Assembly (NCBI GenBank): GCA_029990175.1
Contig: JARKIP010000065.1
Location: 22,670,501 to 22,734,500, forward strand
Reading direction: 5' to 3'
From: Petunia secreta
Lineage: Eukaryota > Streptophyta > Magnoliopsida > Solanales > Solanaceae
DNA length: 64,000 nt
Below the pieces are notes generated by a model, which made no database searches, was not told where the DNA came from, and saw only the letters and a program-made list of their open reading frames with translations. Of this stretch, positions 33,022 to 45,178 are shown one piece after another. The first letter of the stretch is position 1, and each line of letters begins with the position of its first letter. The position numbers and the translations under genes were made by a program.

Positions 33022-33982
33022 AATTGCAACACCAAAAGACAAAACCTCCCGAAAGTCACTCCCTCACGTGTATCACACAATTTATGAACACTCAAGAGCG
33101 AGGTCTTCACATCTTGGGAACCAAGGTGATCACAACTAGTATGTCCAAGTTAAAGTTTGGAATGGGGTTAATGAGACTCAATGGACGGACGGTTATTTAA
33201 ATTGCGCACTTGAGGCCAAAGAAAGTTCTACGAATCTTCTTTGATTTCTAATCTCCTCTAAGCACGAATGTCATAATATGCTAGCAAGTTAGTGTCTTTC
33301 GAGTAGGCCAATTACCGTAGAAACACTAACCAAGAAGCCCGTGGGCGATTAACAATGGAAACCTAGGCAAAAAACTACCCGGGAAGGCCTCAGGACAAGA
33401 GGCGCTCCGCCCCAAACCAGAGGTGCTCCGCCTGGAAAACTCCAGAGAGCAGCCCAGAGGGAGGGGGTCCGCCTCAAAATCTAGGCGGTCCGCCTAGGGG
33501 GGTTTTCCTGCTACTTCGCAAAACGCGATTTTTGTCCGTTTTGCCCAAATTTTCCAATGATTTCAACCCGATACACAAAACTAATGATACCCAAAGGTGT
33601 ATACAACTACAATAACTAATCCCCAATGATTTTCAACCTCCAACAAACAACAACAAGCTTCGATTCAAGATTGAAGCGTTTTCAAGAAATTTTCAAACTT
33701 TTGGGATTTTGATTTTCGAAATATTGATTCGTAACACCAAAACATGATATATGGGTATCAAAAAACTGGGAATACAATAAGGAACAAACCCCAATACTTT
33801 TTAACACTTGGAGATTCGATTCCAACCCGATCTACTAAATTTTCTTGAGTTTTCTAGTTTTTCAATTTTTTTGTTTTTCTTCAATTTTTCAAGAACAACA
33901 ACAAGAACAATGATAAACTAACACGATGAACAAGGAACGGGGGTTTGTAAGAACATAACCCGAGCCTTGCTCTGGTACCAAC
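33022..33982 (-). other. 5' leader of NA1-d
   Basis: Conserved core at about 33145-33315; palindrome array at about 33398-33512 (GGCGCTCCGCC, GGCGGTCCGCC), matching the LTR class; CACGTG upstream of the ATG near 33065. Confidence 0.8.
33969..33980 (-). promoter_or_regulatory. primer-binding site (NA1-d)
   Basis: TGGTACCAGAGC on the minus strand, one mismatch to tRNA-Met. Confidence 0.85.
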
Positions 33983-34843
33983 TGATGCAGGGTAAAATAC
34001 GTGGAAGCTAAACACGATATAAACTATGCGGAAGCGATAAAACACAAGATAGATGATATCAAAGATATCGGGAAACAAGGATTGGGGAGTCAAGAAACGA
34101 GAAGAAAGAACGGATTAATGAATTCAAGACATGAATTAATAATCCAAAATGGAGAAATGAAACTCCAACCTTACCAGGAATTCACAGTAGTGGTGAATAT
34201 CCATAGATTCCAAGTCGTACAAGATTCTTAAAGCCTCGGGCTTCGGACTAGAAAGGCTCGGCCTTCTCTAATTCCCTCTTCTCAAATGTTCATACAATGT
34301 AAACTAATGAAATGAAAGACTAAGTGTGGCTTTTATAGTTTTTCGACACTCCTATCGAAATGACTAAAATGCCCCCAAAGTGGACTAAGACATAAAAGGC
34401 CACTTAAGGGCAAAATAGGAACTTTACACAAAATCCCGTCAAGACATAGGGGGAGGCGCTCCGCCTCAGAAAGGGAGGCGCTCCGCCTCAGGGTTCTTCA
34501 GGGTGAGGCGCTCCGCCTCAGTGGGGAGGCGCTCCACCTCACGGGGAGGCGCTCCGCCTCAGTGGGGAGGCGCTCCGCCTCTTGCTGACCAGCTCTCTGG
34601 ACCTTTGTTGGCGGTCCGCCTCATCTTTAGGTGCTCCGCCTCTTCCTGGGAGTTATGGATACGGCTTCAAATAGACTCTAAGTGTTCCTCCTTGGTCCAT
34701 AGTCGGTCCTCCCTCAAGCGTGCTCAAGTCCATGGCTCCAAATCGTTCTCGAACCCTCATCCGAAGACCTTGACTTGCAACCTTTGTGCTCTTCAAGCTT
34801 GGTTTTTTTATGGTTGTCGTTTAGGCCATTTTATATTGCATCA
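33983..34843 (-). mobile_element. 5' LTR of NA1-d
   Basis: 861 bp, minus strand TGATGCAATATAAAATGG...CCTGCATCA. Hairpin array at about 34449-34640. TATAAAAG on the minus strand is at 34330-34337. It differs from the 3' LTR mainly by one extra ~23-bp array unit and scattered substitutions. Confidence 0.92.
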
Positions 34844-34848
34844 CGTTC

Positions 34849-34885
34849 CTTATCTTTTATCGCTTTCATAGTTTCGATTGCATCA
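34849..34885 (+). mobile_element. 5' LTR of F, last 37 bp
   Basis: CTTATCTTTTATCGC...GATTGCATCA, continuing from 29078. Confidence 0.88.
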
Positions 34886-36176
34886 GTTGGTATCAGAGCA
34901 ACGCTAGGGTTGCGTTCTTATGAACCCTCGTCCTACTCTTCGTGCTTGTCGTCTTTGTTTCGTGTTTATTTTCATGTTCTTGTTCTTGTTTTATTGAAAA
35001 AGAAGAAAAAAATTCAAAAGCTAGAAAACCCAAAAATTTGCTAGAAATCATTGGTTGTTATGATTTTGTTGGTGTTGATTATCGGGGATTGTTTGTTTAC
35101 CTAATCTCGACAATTGGGTACCAACAAAACACGTTTTAAAGTTAAGAATCAAAAGTTGGAAATTTAAACCCTGGGTTGAGTAATTTGCAAAAATTGCTAG
35201 AACTCGATTGATGTTATGAATTCTTGTTTGTTTGGTATCGAGGTTTACTCCTCATATTTTTCCCGTCGTTTTGATACCACCATAACATCATTTGGAGTAT
35301 TGGAGTGAAAATCAAAATTTTGAATCTTGAAGGTTTTGAACATTTGAAGAACATGGCCAAAAAACATTGAAAACAAGTTGTTTGTTGGTTGTTTGTTTGA
35401 TAAAACCAGTGAGGATTGTTTACTACAGTTGGGAACACCATTTGAAAGCTTGAAAACTGAAAACAAGTTGAATTTGGGTTGTTTGTGTGCCAAAACTGCA
35501 GTTTTCAGTCGAGTTTCTGGTTCTGCTGCACAGACTTGCGCGATCGCGCAAGGTCTCACGCTTTCGAGCCAAGTTCCCATTTTAACCTATCGTGATCGCG
35601 CCTCCTGCACGCGATCGCGAAGAGCACCTATTTCCAGCAAATCCTGAAGTGGGACAGAACGTTCGCAAAGGCATCGTAACAGTTTCCAACCACCAAAACT
35701 CCCATAGCATCATTAAATATGGTGTGTTTCTAGATCACCCACCAAGATTCAACCAATTCCGAATCCGTTTAATGACGATTCGATCTTTGAACATTTGATC
35801 GCGTCACTTCCGGTTAGTACTTTGAGGGTAACACTTCTACCTAATTAGTACTAATCTATTGTGCGAATAGGGTACTCGTGCCTAGAAGGAGAGTAGAATT
35901 CAAAGATGATTCGTAGTTAATTGTTTGGTTAAAGTGCGCACCAAATAACTTAGCGTTTATCGAGTCCCATTGAATCCACTCTTCCCGAAGAGCATTTGGA
36001 TCTTGTATTTTGGATTGATCATTGAGGAGGTTACGCAACTACGAGGAGGCCATTGATCTCAAGTTTGTGTGAATCTATCCCCCAACTTGAGTGAACCCGA
36101 GCGACAAACAAAAGTGAGGGAGTGAGTGAGGGCTTTTACTCTAATCTGTTTTCTTGTTTTTGATTGTTGTAGGTAC
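34886..36176 (+). other. 5' leader of F
   Basis: GCGATCGC-type array at about 35536-35630, matching its LTR. Conserved core at about 35815-35995. It ends TGTTGTAGGTACATGG before the gag ATG. Confidence 0.8.
34888..34899 (+). promoter_or_regulatory. primer-binding site (F)
   Basis: TGGTATCAGAGC, two bases after the LTR. Confidence 0.92.
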
Positions 36177-37110
36177 ATGGCGGTGGAGAGAGCAAAGAGT
36201 ACCATTGAGGTCCCAACCGACGTCTTGGCTAGGTTGTTAGCCGAGGTGAAGGCCTTAAACCTTAAAATGGAAGTTATGGAAAAAAGAGAGGACCCCGAGT
36301 GTCCAAAAGGATGCCAATGAAGGCACTAGTGATGATTCCATCATGAAACCGAATCAATATGCGGAGTTAGTTCGTCGACAACGGTTGAGGGATGAGACCC
36401 TTGCTAGAGAAAGAATGTTGGGCAATCCCCTACCCTTGGGCAATCCCCAAGGAGATGTTCCATTCCTAAGGCCTTGGAGAAACATTGCACCTCTTGAGCA
36501 AGTTGATGAAGCTCAAGAAGGGGAGGGCCTCGGACTTGATGATGATTACTTTGATGCTCCCTATCCAAATAGGAGAGCGATGAATGGAGGCCGAGGTGTA
36601 GATAGAGGTCGACGACCTCCAAGAGCTTATATGGAAAGAAACTTGGGAAGGGAATATGAAGATGTTGATGAAAACTATGGGGTTCAACCGGAACCAAACC
36701 GTGGGGGTCGTGACACTAATCTCAATAGTGTCAAGATCATTATCCCTCCTTTCAAAGGGGCTAGTGATCCGGAAGCATTTCTTGAATGGAAGGTCCAATT
36801 GGAGCGGGTCTTTGACACAAATGATATGACTGAGGAGAAGAAGGCCACTTATGCTATATCTTTATTTGAGTCCTATGCCTCTACTTGGTGGGAATCCATC
36901 AAGCGATCAAGGAGAAGACTTGGGTTGCGGATGAACATCACTTGGGAAGAGTTGAAAGAAGTTATGAACAACAAGTATGTCACTCCCAAGTATCGACAAG
37001 AGCAACTCAAAAAGCTCTATGAATTGAAGCAAGGTTACAAGTCCGTTGATGAATATTTCAACGACATTGAGAAAAACTGGATGGCTCTTGATATGGAAAC
37101 GGAGGATGAG
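36177..37110 (+). pseudogene. gag of F, truncated
   Basis: Starts MAVERAKSTIEVP at 36177. An A-run frameshift near 36282 splits it; the second frame (from 36343) holds LEQVDEAQEGEG, RRAMNGGRGVDRGR, FLEWKVQLERVFDTNDM, ASTWWESIKRSRRR and the YELKQGYKSVDEYF region. It is cut at 37110 (TEDE) by K before the zinc knuckle. Confidence 0.88.
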
Positions 37111-37505
37111 TGATGCAATCGAAACTACGAAAGCAATAAAAGATAAGGAACGAGACGAGACTCACACTAAAGTTCAAGTAGCAACGAAGAACTTGTTCCG
37201 TTACACCCCGAACGATTGGAAAGAATCACCTACGCTAAGCAACTATCCTCAAGAGACACGAGGCTCGAGCAAATAGAATGATCAAAGACGGATTGAAGAG
37301 CAACTTGGATTCATCCAATTGATTCAAGCCAAAATGGTTACAAGTTTCAAGAGCTATACTCATTCAATGTGTTTTGTGTTCAAGGTATGGTAAAAGCAAT
37401 AAATGAAAGAGGGGTGTATTTATAACACCCCTTTACAAAGTTTTCCTAGATTCTGGTCCGCAACTGCCCAAGTGTTCATCGCGATCGCGCAGGGATATAT
37501 GCGAT
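37111..37505 (-). mobile_element. LTR-F fragment of K (3' LTR)
   Basis: Minus strand: it ends ...GATTGCATCA at 37111, covers U5, R and the TATA region (ATAAATACACCCC, near 37418), and stops inside the GCGATCGC array, fused to pol. Confidence 0.83.
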
Positions 37506-38405
37506 CTTGAAAATGTAGCCATCTACCCATTGATATTTTTTGCCCTCTCCCCACTCCCTAGAGCATCATGAATGCTCTTGAGCTTTGGGTCATGTTCGTA
37601 CAAAGATTTTATACTCTCAAAACCCATAAGCCTAGAAGCTAGAATGATAGCAAGGGCGAACTTCCTAGAAAGCGCATCGGCTACAACATTGTCCTTACCC
37701 CTTTTGTAATGAATTGCATAAGGGAAGGACTCAATGAACTCCACCCACTTGGCGTGTCGCTTGTTCAACTTCTCTTGGCCTCTTAGATGCTTGAGTGACT
37801 CATGGTCACTCATGATCACAAATTCCCAAGGCCATGGATAGTGTTGCCAATGGGCTAGAGCTCTCACGAGGGCATACAACTCCTTGTCATACGTGGAGTC
37901 ATTCAAGGTTGCGCCCTTTAACTTCTCACTAAAGTAGGCAACGGGTTTCCCTTCTTGCATGAGAACACCCCCGATTCCACCCCCGAAGCATCACATTCTA
38001 CCTCAAAAGCCTTCCCGAAGTCGGGCAATTGCAATAATAGGGCGGTACTTAGCCTACTTTCAATTCTTGGAAAGCCTTTTCTTGCGGCTCTCCCCAAACA
38101 AAGGACTTGTCCTTTTTCACCAACTCGGTGAGTGGTGCGACAATGGTTCTAAAGTATCTAACAAAGCGCCTATAGAAACTAGCAAGGCCATGGAAACTCC
38201 TCACATGAGAGACGGTTGTGGGAGTAGGCCAATCTCGAATGGCTTCAAGTTTGGACTCATCAACTTCTACACCATTGACACTAACAACAAAGCCCAAAAA
38301 GACAACCTTTTCAACACAAAAGGCACACTTCTTAAAGTTGGCATAGAGCTTTTCGGCTCGTAGCACTTCAAGGACTTGATTCAAGTGGCCAACATGGTCG
38401 CCTAT
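37506..38405 (-). pseudogene. pol fragment of K (RT end, RNase H)
   Basis: From integrase-linker IFKNGR inward: RNase H (YSTYDKELYALV, SDHESLKHL, NVVADALSR) and the RT C-terminal part (KLYANFKKCAFCVEKVVFLGFVV, SFHGLASFYRRFV). A frameshift lies near 38049 and there are changes near 37960. J interrupts it after CCTAT (38401-38405). The whole integrase and U3 start are deleted at the left junction. Confidence 0.85.
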
Positions 38406-39172
38406 TGATGCAACCCAAATTGCATCGACACTTACACTCGATCTGGAACGACATAGATGATATGAGCTCGGGGGATGACTTGAAGACAATGCATTGGAGC
38501 TCAATCAAAGAGGAAACAGCGCAGGAAACAGTGCAGGAAGCAGAGGAGCAAAACAGAGCAAGACAGGGCAGCACTTTCTGAGCTTACTGCCTGACGAAGA
38601 GGATTTTCTCTTTGCGATCGCGTGCACACCTTCGCGATCGCGAAGAGACTGTGTTTGCTCTTCGCCTTCGCGCCACCCTCCACGCGATCGCGCGCCTCAG
38701 CAACCAAGTGCCCACGCGATCGCTATTCCATTCACGCGATCGCGAAGACTAGTGGAGTAGCAGCGACCAGAATCTTGGCAAATCTTGTAATGGGAAACTA
38801 TAAATAGACCCCTTAGTCATTTATTGCATTTTAACAAACCTTGAATGTAGAATGATATATTTCTTGAGTGAATCTCCATGAAGAACCCGTGAGCGGGCAT
38901 GATTTCACTTGGTGGATTCCAAGTTGAACATCGAAACCTCTTTGATCATTCTATTTGCGAGAGCCGAGTGTCTCTTGAGGGTAGTTGCATAGTATAGGTG
39001 ATCCTTGACTTCACCCGGGGTGTATCGAGACAAGTTCCTCGGTGCTACTTAGGTAAACGTTTCAAGCCTCGTCTTGCTTTTTATCTCGATATCGTTATCG
39101 ATATCGCCTATCTTGTTTTAGCTTCCGCATTATCGTGTCGTTTGTCGCTTCCGCCTAGTTTTCGTTGCATCA
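38406..39172 (+). mobile_element. 5' LTR of J (LTR-F type)
   Basis: 767 bp, TGATGCAACCCAAATTGC...CGTTGCATCA. GCGATCGC array at about 38615-38750; TATAAATA at 38809-38816. Confidence 0.9.
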
Positions 39173-40275
39173 GTTCGTATCAGAGCACGGCTAGGCTTCG
39201 TTCTTACGAATCCTCGGTCTTTTTCTTGTTATCGTTGTTGTTTGTTGTTCTTATTTGGAAGAAAAAAAACAAAAAAGTTCAAAAACTTTAAAATCACAAA
39301 AAAATAGCTAGATTTTGTTGGTTGTAACGATTTTGTTGTTGTTCGTTATTTGGGATTGTTTGTTATCATATTCCCATTGATTTGGTACCCACGAAAACAC
39401 GATTTGAAGTCGTGAATCAAAATCTTGAAAACCAAATCTCAAAAGTTGAGAATTCACAAAATTTGATAGAACTTGTTTTGTGTTGTGAATTCTTGGTTGT
39501 TTGGTATCGGGGATTGTTCCTTATAGTTTTCCCATCATTTTGATATCCCCATATCACCATTTGGAGTAGCGGAATGAAAATCAATGTTTTAGAATCTTGA
39601 AGTTCTTGAAAACTTTTGAAGAACTTGCTCCAAATTCTTGAAACATCTTGTTTGTTGACTGTTTGATTGGTAAAACCATTGGGGATTGTTTACTTCAGTT
39701 GAAAACACCCTTTGGAAGCTTTAGAACTGAAAAACAAGTTGAATTGGGGGTGATTTGTGTGCCAAAAACTGAGTTTACAGTCGTGGTTCTGGTTCTGGAA
39801 CGCAGGCCTGCGCGATCGCGCCCTGCTTCACGCAATCGCGTCAATTCTACCAATTTGTTCATCGCGATCGCGCCCAACCTCACGCGATCACGAAGGGTTT
39901 CCATTTTCCAGAAATCCTGAATTGGGACAGATTGTTCGCAAAGCGTTCGTAACAGTTTCCACTCACCAAAACTCCAATTGTATCATCAAATATGGTGAGT
40001 TTGTAGATCACTAACCAAAAGTCATCCAATACCGAATCCGTTTAGTGACCATTCGATCTTTGAACATTTGATCGTGTCACTTCCGGTTAGTACTTTGAGG
40101 GTAACACTTCTACCCAATTAGTACTAATTCATTGTGCGAATAGGATACTCGTGCCTAGAAGGAGAGTAGAGCTCAAAGAAGACTCGTAGTATATTTTTGG
40201 CTCAAGTGCTCACTTATAAAGGCGTTCGCCCATCGAGTCCCATCAATTCCACTCACTTATAAAGCCGTTTGCCCA
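39173..40275 (+). other. 5' leader of J with rearranged end
   Basis: GCGATCGC array at about 39805-39897, matching its LTR. Conserved core at about 40085-40250. A 24-bp unit (40211-40234) is repeated with two mismatches at 40254-40277, and there the leader joins gag, skipping the gag start and core. Confidence 0.8.
39175..39186 (+). promoter_or_regulatory. primer-binding site (J)
   Basis: TCGTATCAGAGC, one mismatch to the tRNA-Met site. Confidence 0.83.
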
Positions 40276-43200
40276 TCTTCCACTCTCTACAAGATGTATG
40301 TGATGCTGCGGTTGAGGCCGAGAAGTGGCTCAAAGAAGAGAAGGCTCCTCGCTATCGGAGTACTACCACTACCACTCCAACAACTCGCCCCAAAGAATGG
40401 AAGAGCCCATACCCAAGTGGTGCAAGTGGAAATCGAGATGTAAAGAAGCCTTTTGAGAAGGCTACCCCGAGAAGCGACCACAAAGAGGTTGGAGGTACTT
40501 CTAAAACTACTTTAAATACTCCTTCTTCTTCTTCTTTCCAATTTCATAAATGCAAGGGATATGGCCACTTTGCCAAAGAGTGCCCTACCCGGAAAATAAT
40601 GATTGTGATGGATGATGGGTTGGTCTATGAGGGGGAAAGTTAGTCCGAGGGAGATGTTGAGGAGGAGAGTGAGGAAGTTGAGGGTGAGGGTGAAGAGAGA
40701 GCGACGGAGGGGGATGATCCTAATATGTTCCTTCTGGTTCGTCAAATTTTGGGAGCCATGGTGAGTGAAGAGAGGGAAGATGAGCAAAGGGAAAACTTGT
40801 TCCATGCTCTGTGTAGAGTGAAGGGACAAGTGTGTTCCATGATCATTGATTCGGGTAGTTGTGCGAATGTGGTGAGTCAATCGTTGGTCTCACAATTGAA
40901 ATTGACTACCCTAAAGCATCCTAGTCCCTACCGTTTGCAATGGTTGAGCGAGTGTAGGGAATTGAGGGTAGTGAAGCAAGTCTTGATTAGGTTCAAGATT
41001 GGGAACTATCAAGATGAACACATGTTTGACTTGGTGCCAATGCAAGCTTGCCACCTTTTATTTGGTAGGCTGTGGCAATACGACAAACAAGTGGTTCATG
41101 ATGGCCGGGCCAACACTTACATGGTTAGACATGAAGGGAAGAAGTTTGTACTTGCACCCTTGTCTCCAAAGCAAGTAAGTGCAGACTATCGGCGCATGAA
41201 AGAGTTGAGAGAAGTGGCTAAGGCCAAGTCCCCGGTTGTGGCCAAACCTTTGGCCGAAACTCCACCATCTTTCATCGGTCGCATGTGTGCCATGATGCAA
41301 CCTGGTGAAATCTTGAAAGGTAATGATGGCACCAAGATGCTCATATGCCTAGTTCACAAAGGTATGGTTTTAAATTCCGAAAGTGATTATTTATCTAACC
41401 CTAACCCTTTGCCTAGTGCCATTCAAAATGTTTTGAAGGTCTATGAGGACATGTTCCCGGATGAAATGCCGGACGGATTACCTCCTTTGAGTGGTATTGA
41501 ACATCAAATTGACTTTGTCCCGGGATCTCAAATTCCAAACATGCCGGCATATAGAAGCAACCCCGAGGACACAAGGGAGCTACAAAAGCAAATTGATGAG
41601 TTGCTTACCAAAGGCTTGGTGAGGGAGAGCTTGAGCCCTTGTGCCGTGCCCGTGATCCTTGTTCCAAAGAAGGATGGAACTTGGAGGATGTGTGTGGATT
41701 GTCGAGCGGTCAACAAGATCACGGTAAAGTATCGACATCCCATACCTCGTTTGGATGATATGTTTGATGAGCTTAGTGGTTCTAGCATCTTTTCAAAAAT
41801 AGATCTTAGGTCCGGTTACCATCAAATCCGAATGAAACCCGGTGATGAATGGAAAACCGCATTCAAGACCAAGTTTGGTCTATATGAATTGTTGGTGATG
41901 CCCTTTGGCCTCTCCAACGCACCTAGTACTTTCATGAGATTAATGAACCATGTGCTAAAACCCTTCATCAACATGTTCGTGGTCGTCTACTTTGACAACA
42001 TATTGATCTATAGCAAGTGTATAGGCGACCATGTTGGCCACTTGAATCAAGTCCTTGAAGTGCTACGAGCCGAAAAGCTCTATGCCAACTTTAAGAAGTG
42101 TGTCTTTTGTGTTGAAAAGATTGTCTTTTTGGGCTTGCTGTTAGTGTCAATGGTGTAGAAGTTGATGAGTCCAAAGTTGAAGCCATTAGAGATTGGCGTA
42201 CTCCCACCACCGTCACTCATGTGAGGAATTTCCATGGCCTTGCTAGTTTCTATAGGCGCTTTGTTAGAGACTTTAGCACCATTGCCGCACCACTCACCGA
42301 GTTGGTGAAAAAGGACAAGTCCTTTGTTTCGGGAGAGCCGCAAGAAAAGGATTTCCAAGAATTGAAAAGTAGGCTAAGTACCGCCCCATTATTGCAATTG
42401 CCCGACTTCGGGAAGGCTTTTGAGGTAGAATGTGATGCCTCGGGGGTGGGAATCGGGGGTGTTCTCATGCAAGAAGGGAAACCCGTTGCTTACTTTACTG
42501 AGAAGTTAAAGGGCGCAACCTTGAATTACTCCACGTGTGACAAGAAGTTGTATGCCCTCGTGAGAGCTCTAGCCCATTGGCAACACTATCTATGGCCTCG
42601 GAAATTTGTGATCAAGAGTGACCATGAGTCACTCAACCATCTAAGAGGCCAAGAGAAGTTGAACAAGCGACACGCCAAGTGGGTGGAGTTCATTGAGTCC
42701 TTCCCTTATGTAATTCATTACAAAATGGGTAAGGACAATGTTGTGGCCGATGCGCTTTCTAGGAAGTTCGCCCTTGCCACCACTCTTGCTTCTACACTTA
42801 TGGGTTTTGAGAGTATAAAATCTTTGTATGAACATGACCCAAAGTTCAAGAGCATTCATGATGCTCTAGTGAGTGGGAAGAGGGTGGAGAAATACCAATG
42901 GGTAGATGGCTACATTTTCAAGAATGGGAGAGTATGTGTCCCCGAGTCCTCTTGGCGAGAATTGCTAGTGCGTGAAGCACATTGTGGAGGCTTGATGGGT
43001 CACTTTGGGAGGGATAAGACTTTGGCCATTCTTATGGAGCAATTCCATTGGCCTAAGATGGGAATGCATGTTGAGCGGCTATGCAATGCTTGTTTAGATT
43101 GCAAGCACGCCAAGTCTAAGTCGAATCCCCATGGCTTGTATACTCCTTTGCCTATTCCTACTAGCCTGTGGATGGATATTTCGATGGATTTTGTTATGGG

Positions 43201-44057
43201 GTTGCCACGGTCTAGAGGGGGACACGATAGCATTTATGTTGTCGTGGATAGGTTCTCCAAAATGGCTCACTTTATTCCTTGTAAAAAGAGTAGTGATGCA
43301 CACCATGTCGCTTCTTTGTTCATTGATAATGTGTTAAAATTGCATGGCGTGCCTCAAACTATTGTAAGTGATAGGGACACTAAGTTCCTAAGCCATTTTT
43401 GGAGATGTTTGTGGGGTGCTCTTGGCGCCAAATTGTTGTTCTCTACGTCCCACCACCCTCAAACGGATGGTCAAACCGAGGTGCTGAACCAAACCTTGGG
43501 GTCTCTTCTTAGAGCTATGACCCGAGGTAAGGCCGGGACATGGGTGGAGATGTTACCACTCATGGAGTTTGCATATAACCGCACTTTGCATAGAATGATT
43601 GGAATGACTCCATTTGAGTGCGTTTATGGGTTTAATCCTTTGATTCCACTTGATATTACCCCTTTGCCAAAGGAAATGGTTGTTAATTTTGAAGGTACAA
43701 GCCGAGCCAAGGCCTTGATTGAACTCCATGCTAAAGCAAAGAAGAACTTGGAGGAAGCTTATGAAAAGCTAGCCACCAAGAAGAACAAGGGGAAGAAGAA
43801 CGTGGAATTCAAGAAAGGGGATTGGGTGTGGGTGCACATCCGGAAAGAGAGATTTACAAACATTGGAAAAGGGAAGTTGGCACCCCGAGGAGATGGTCCG
43901 TTCCAAGTGATATCCAAGATCAACAACAACGCCTATGTGATTGATCTACCCAGTGAGTACAATGTTTCAAATACTTTCAATGTTAGTGACTTGGCTCCTT
44001 GTGATGTAGGTGACGCCGTGGGGGATGACGCCTTAATTTCGAGGACGAAATCTTCTC

Positions 44058-44070
44058 AAGAAGGGGAGGA
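44058..44070 (+). promoter_or_regulatory. polypurine tract of J
   Basis: AAGAAGGGGAGGA before TGATGCCGGGC. Confidence 0.85.
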
Positions 44071-44122
44071 TGATGCCGGGCAAACTAGCACGAGACCCTT
44101 TACTAGAAGCCAAGCCAAAGCT
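44071..44122 (+). mobile_element. 3' LTR of J, first ~52 bp
   Basis: It starts TGATGCCGGGCAAACTAGC and encodes RPFTRSQAKAI; it then fuses near 44122 to an oppositely oriented LTR piece. Its start differs from the J 5' LTR, so J may be recombinant. Confidence 0.7.
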
Positions 44123-44300
44123 ATCCGCCCACTGTGCTGAGGCCTTCCATTCCTTCATCTACCGAGCTCCAATGCATGGTCTTCAAAGTATCCCCCGAGC
44201 TCACATCATCCATGCCCTTCCAAACCAAGTGTAAGTGAGTGTCTTGTATCTCCTTGGCTTGACTTCGAGTCAATGGTCTCAATGCAATTTGGGTTGCATC
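44123..44300 (-). mobile_element. LTR-F type fragment (5' end), inverted
   Basis: Minus strand starts TGATGCAACCCAAATTGC at 44300 and covers about 178 bp of U3. It abuts the plus-strand J LTR start head to head. The rest of that element is lost. Confidence 0.8.
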
Positions 44301-44353
44301 AATGGTGTAGATGTTGATGAGTCCAAAGTTGAAGCCATTAGAGATTGGCCTAC
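44301..44353 (+). pseudogene. RT fragment of H, before G insertion
   Basis: It encodes NGVDVDESKVEAIRDWPT. G is inserted after CCTAC (44349-44353); pol continues at 57367. Confidence 0.9.
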
Positions 44354-45178
44354 TGATGCAATCGAAAATGCGAAAGCAATAAAGAGATAAAAACGAGACG
44401 AAGACTCACACGATTGTTCGAGTAGCAACGAAGAACTATGTTTCGTTACACCCCAAACGATGGCAACTATCACCTACGCTATGCAACTATCCTCAAGAGG
44501 TACTCGACTCTCGCAAATAAAATGATCAAAGACGGATTGAAGGTCAACTTGGAATCTTCCAATTGAATTCAAGCCAAAATGTTTACAAGGGTTCTTGAGA
44601 GCAAAGCTCATTTAATATGTATTCAAAGTGTAGTAAATGAGTTCAAGACCTGATGAAGGCTTTTATAGCCTTCTAAAAACATGCAATGAAGTGTCTAAAA
44701 TACCCCTAAGTGGGTTTAAACAATAGAAGCCACTTAGGGCCAAAGTTGGAATTACACGCGCAAAATAGAATAATTCGGATTGGCTCACAACAGTGGTAGG
44801 CAGTCCGCCCACCCCTAGTAGGTGCTCTGCCTCTTTCAAGTTTCCTGAAGGCCACCCACAAGGAGGCGGTCCGCCTCTGCATGGTAGGCGGTCAGCCTCT
44901 CCCAATTTCCAGAGAGTGCACACTTTTCAGGCGGTCTGCCTCGTCAGGTAGGCGGTCCGCCTCTTCCTGAAGCCTCTTGGGGTGTCTCTATTTGTGTCTC
45001 TTGAGCCTCTCCAAGTGTCCTAGATGGTCCTCCTTCCATGGTGCTCCAATGCATAATCTTCAAAGTAGTTCCGGAGCTCACATCATCCATGCCCTTCCTC
45101 ACCAAGTGTAGGTGAGTGTCTTGTATCTCCTTGGCTTGACTTCGAGTGAATGGTCTCGATGCAATTTGGGTTGCATCA
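44354..45178 (-). mobile_element. 3' LTR of G
   Basis: 825 bp, minus strand TGATGCAACCCAAATTGC...GATTGCATCA. GGCGGTCCGCC array at about 44795-44965 (GAC spacer in element sense). A few percent of sites differ from the 5' LTR by eye. Confidence 0.95.

Larger units (their letters stand above)
29079..34843 (-). mobile_element. complete non-autonomous element NA1-d
   Basis: 5765 bp with TSD CGTTC (29074-29078 and 34844-34848). LTRs are 29079-29910 and 33983-34843. PBS, polypurine tract and the long NA1 frame are present. It is inserted in the F 5' LTR, antisense to F. Confidence 0.95.
40269..44140 (+). pseudogene. gag end and full pol of J
   Basis: Gag C-terminus with zinc knuckle FHKCKGYGHFAKEC (first Cys is Phe), then TAG at 40641-40643. 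Protease has an intact IDSGSCAN. RT runs to 42158 (CVDCRAVNKI, SKIDLRSGYHQIRM, MPFGLSNAPSTF). The catalytic YxDD reads YFDN (about 41990-42001). A one-base loss near 42137 shifts the frame. From 42160 a 639-codon frame covers RNase H, the HHCC finger and integrase with D, D and E present (MDFVMG, VSDRDT, DGQTEV), a GDGPFQVI module and the RPFTRSQAK tail inside the LTR. It is the best-preserved autonomous pol on the plus strand, but no longer active. Confidence 0.93.

Noticed and set aside
37111..44300. K and the 44123-44300 LTR piece as two ends of one minus-strand element around J
   Set aside because: The flanks do not match (ATGAG against ATGGT) and the hosts differ (gag of F against RT of H).
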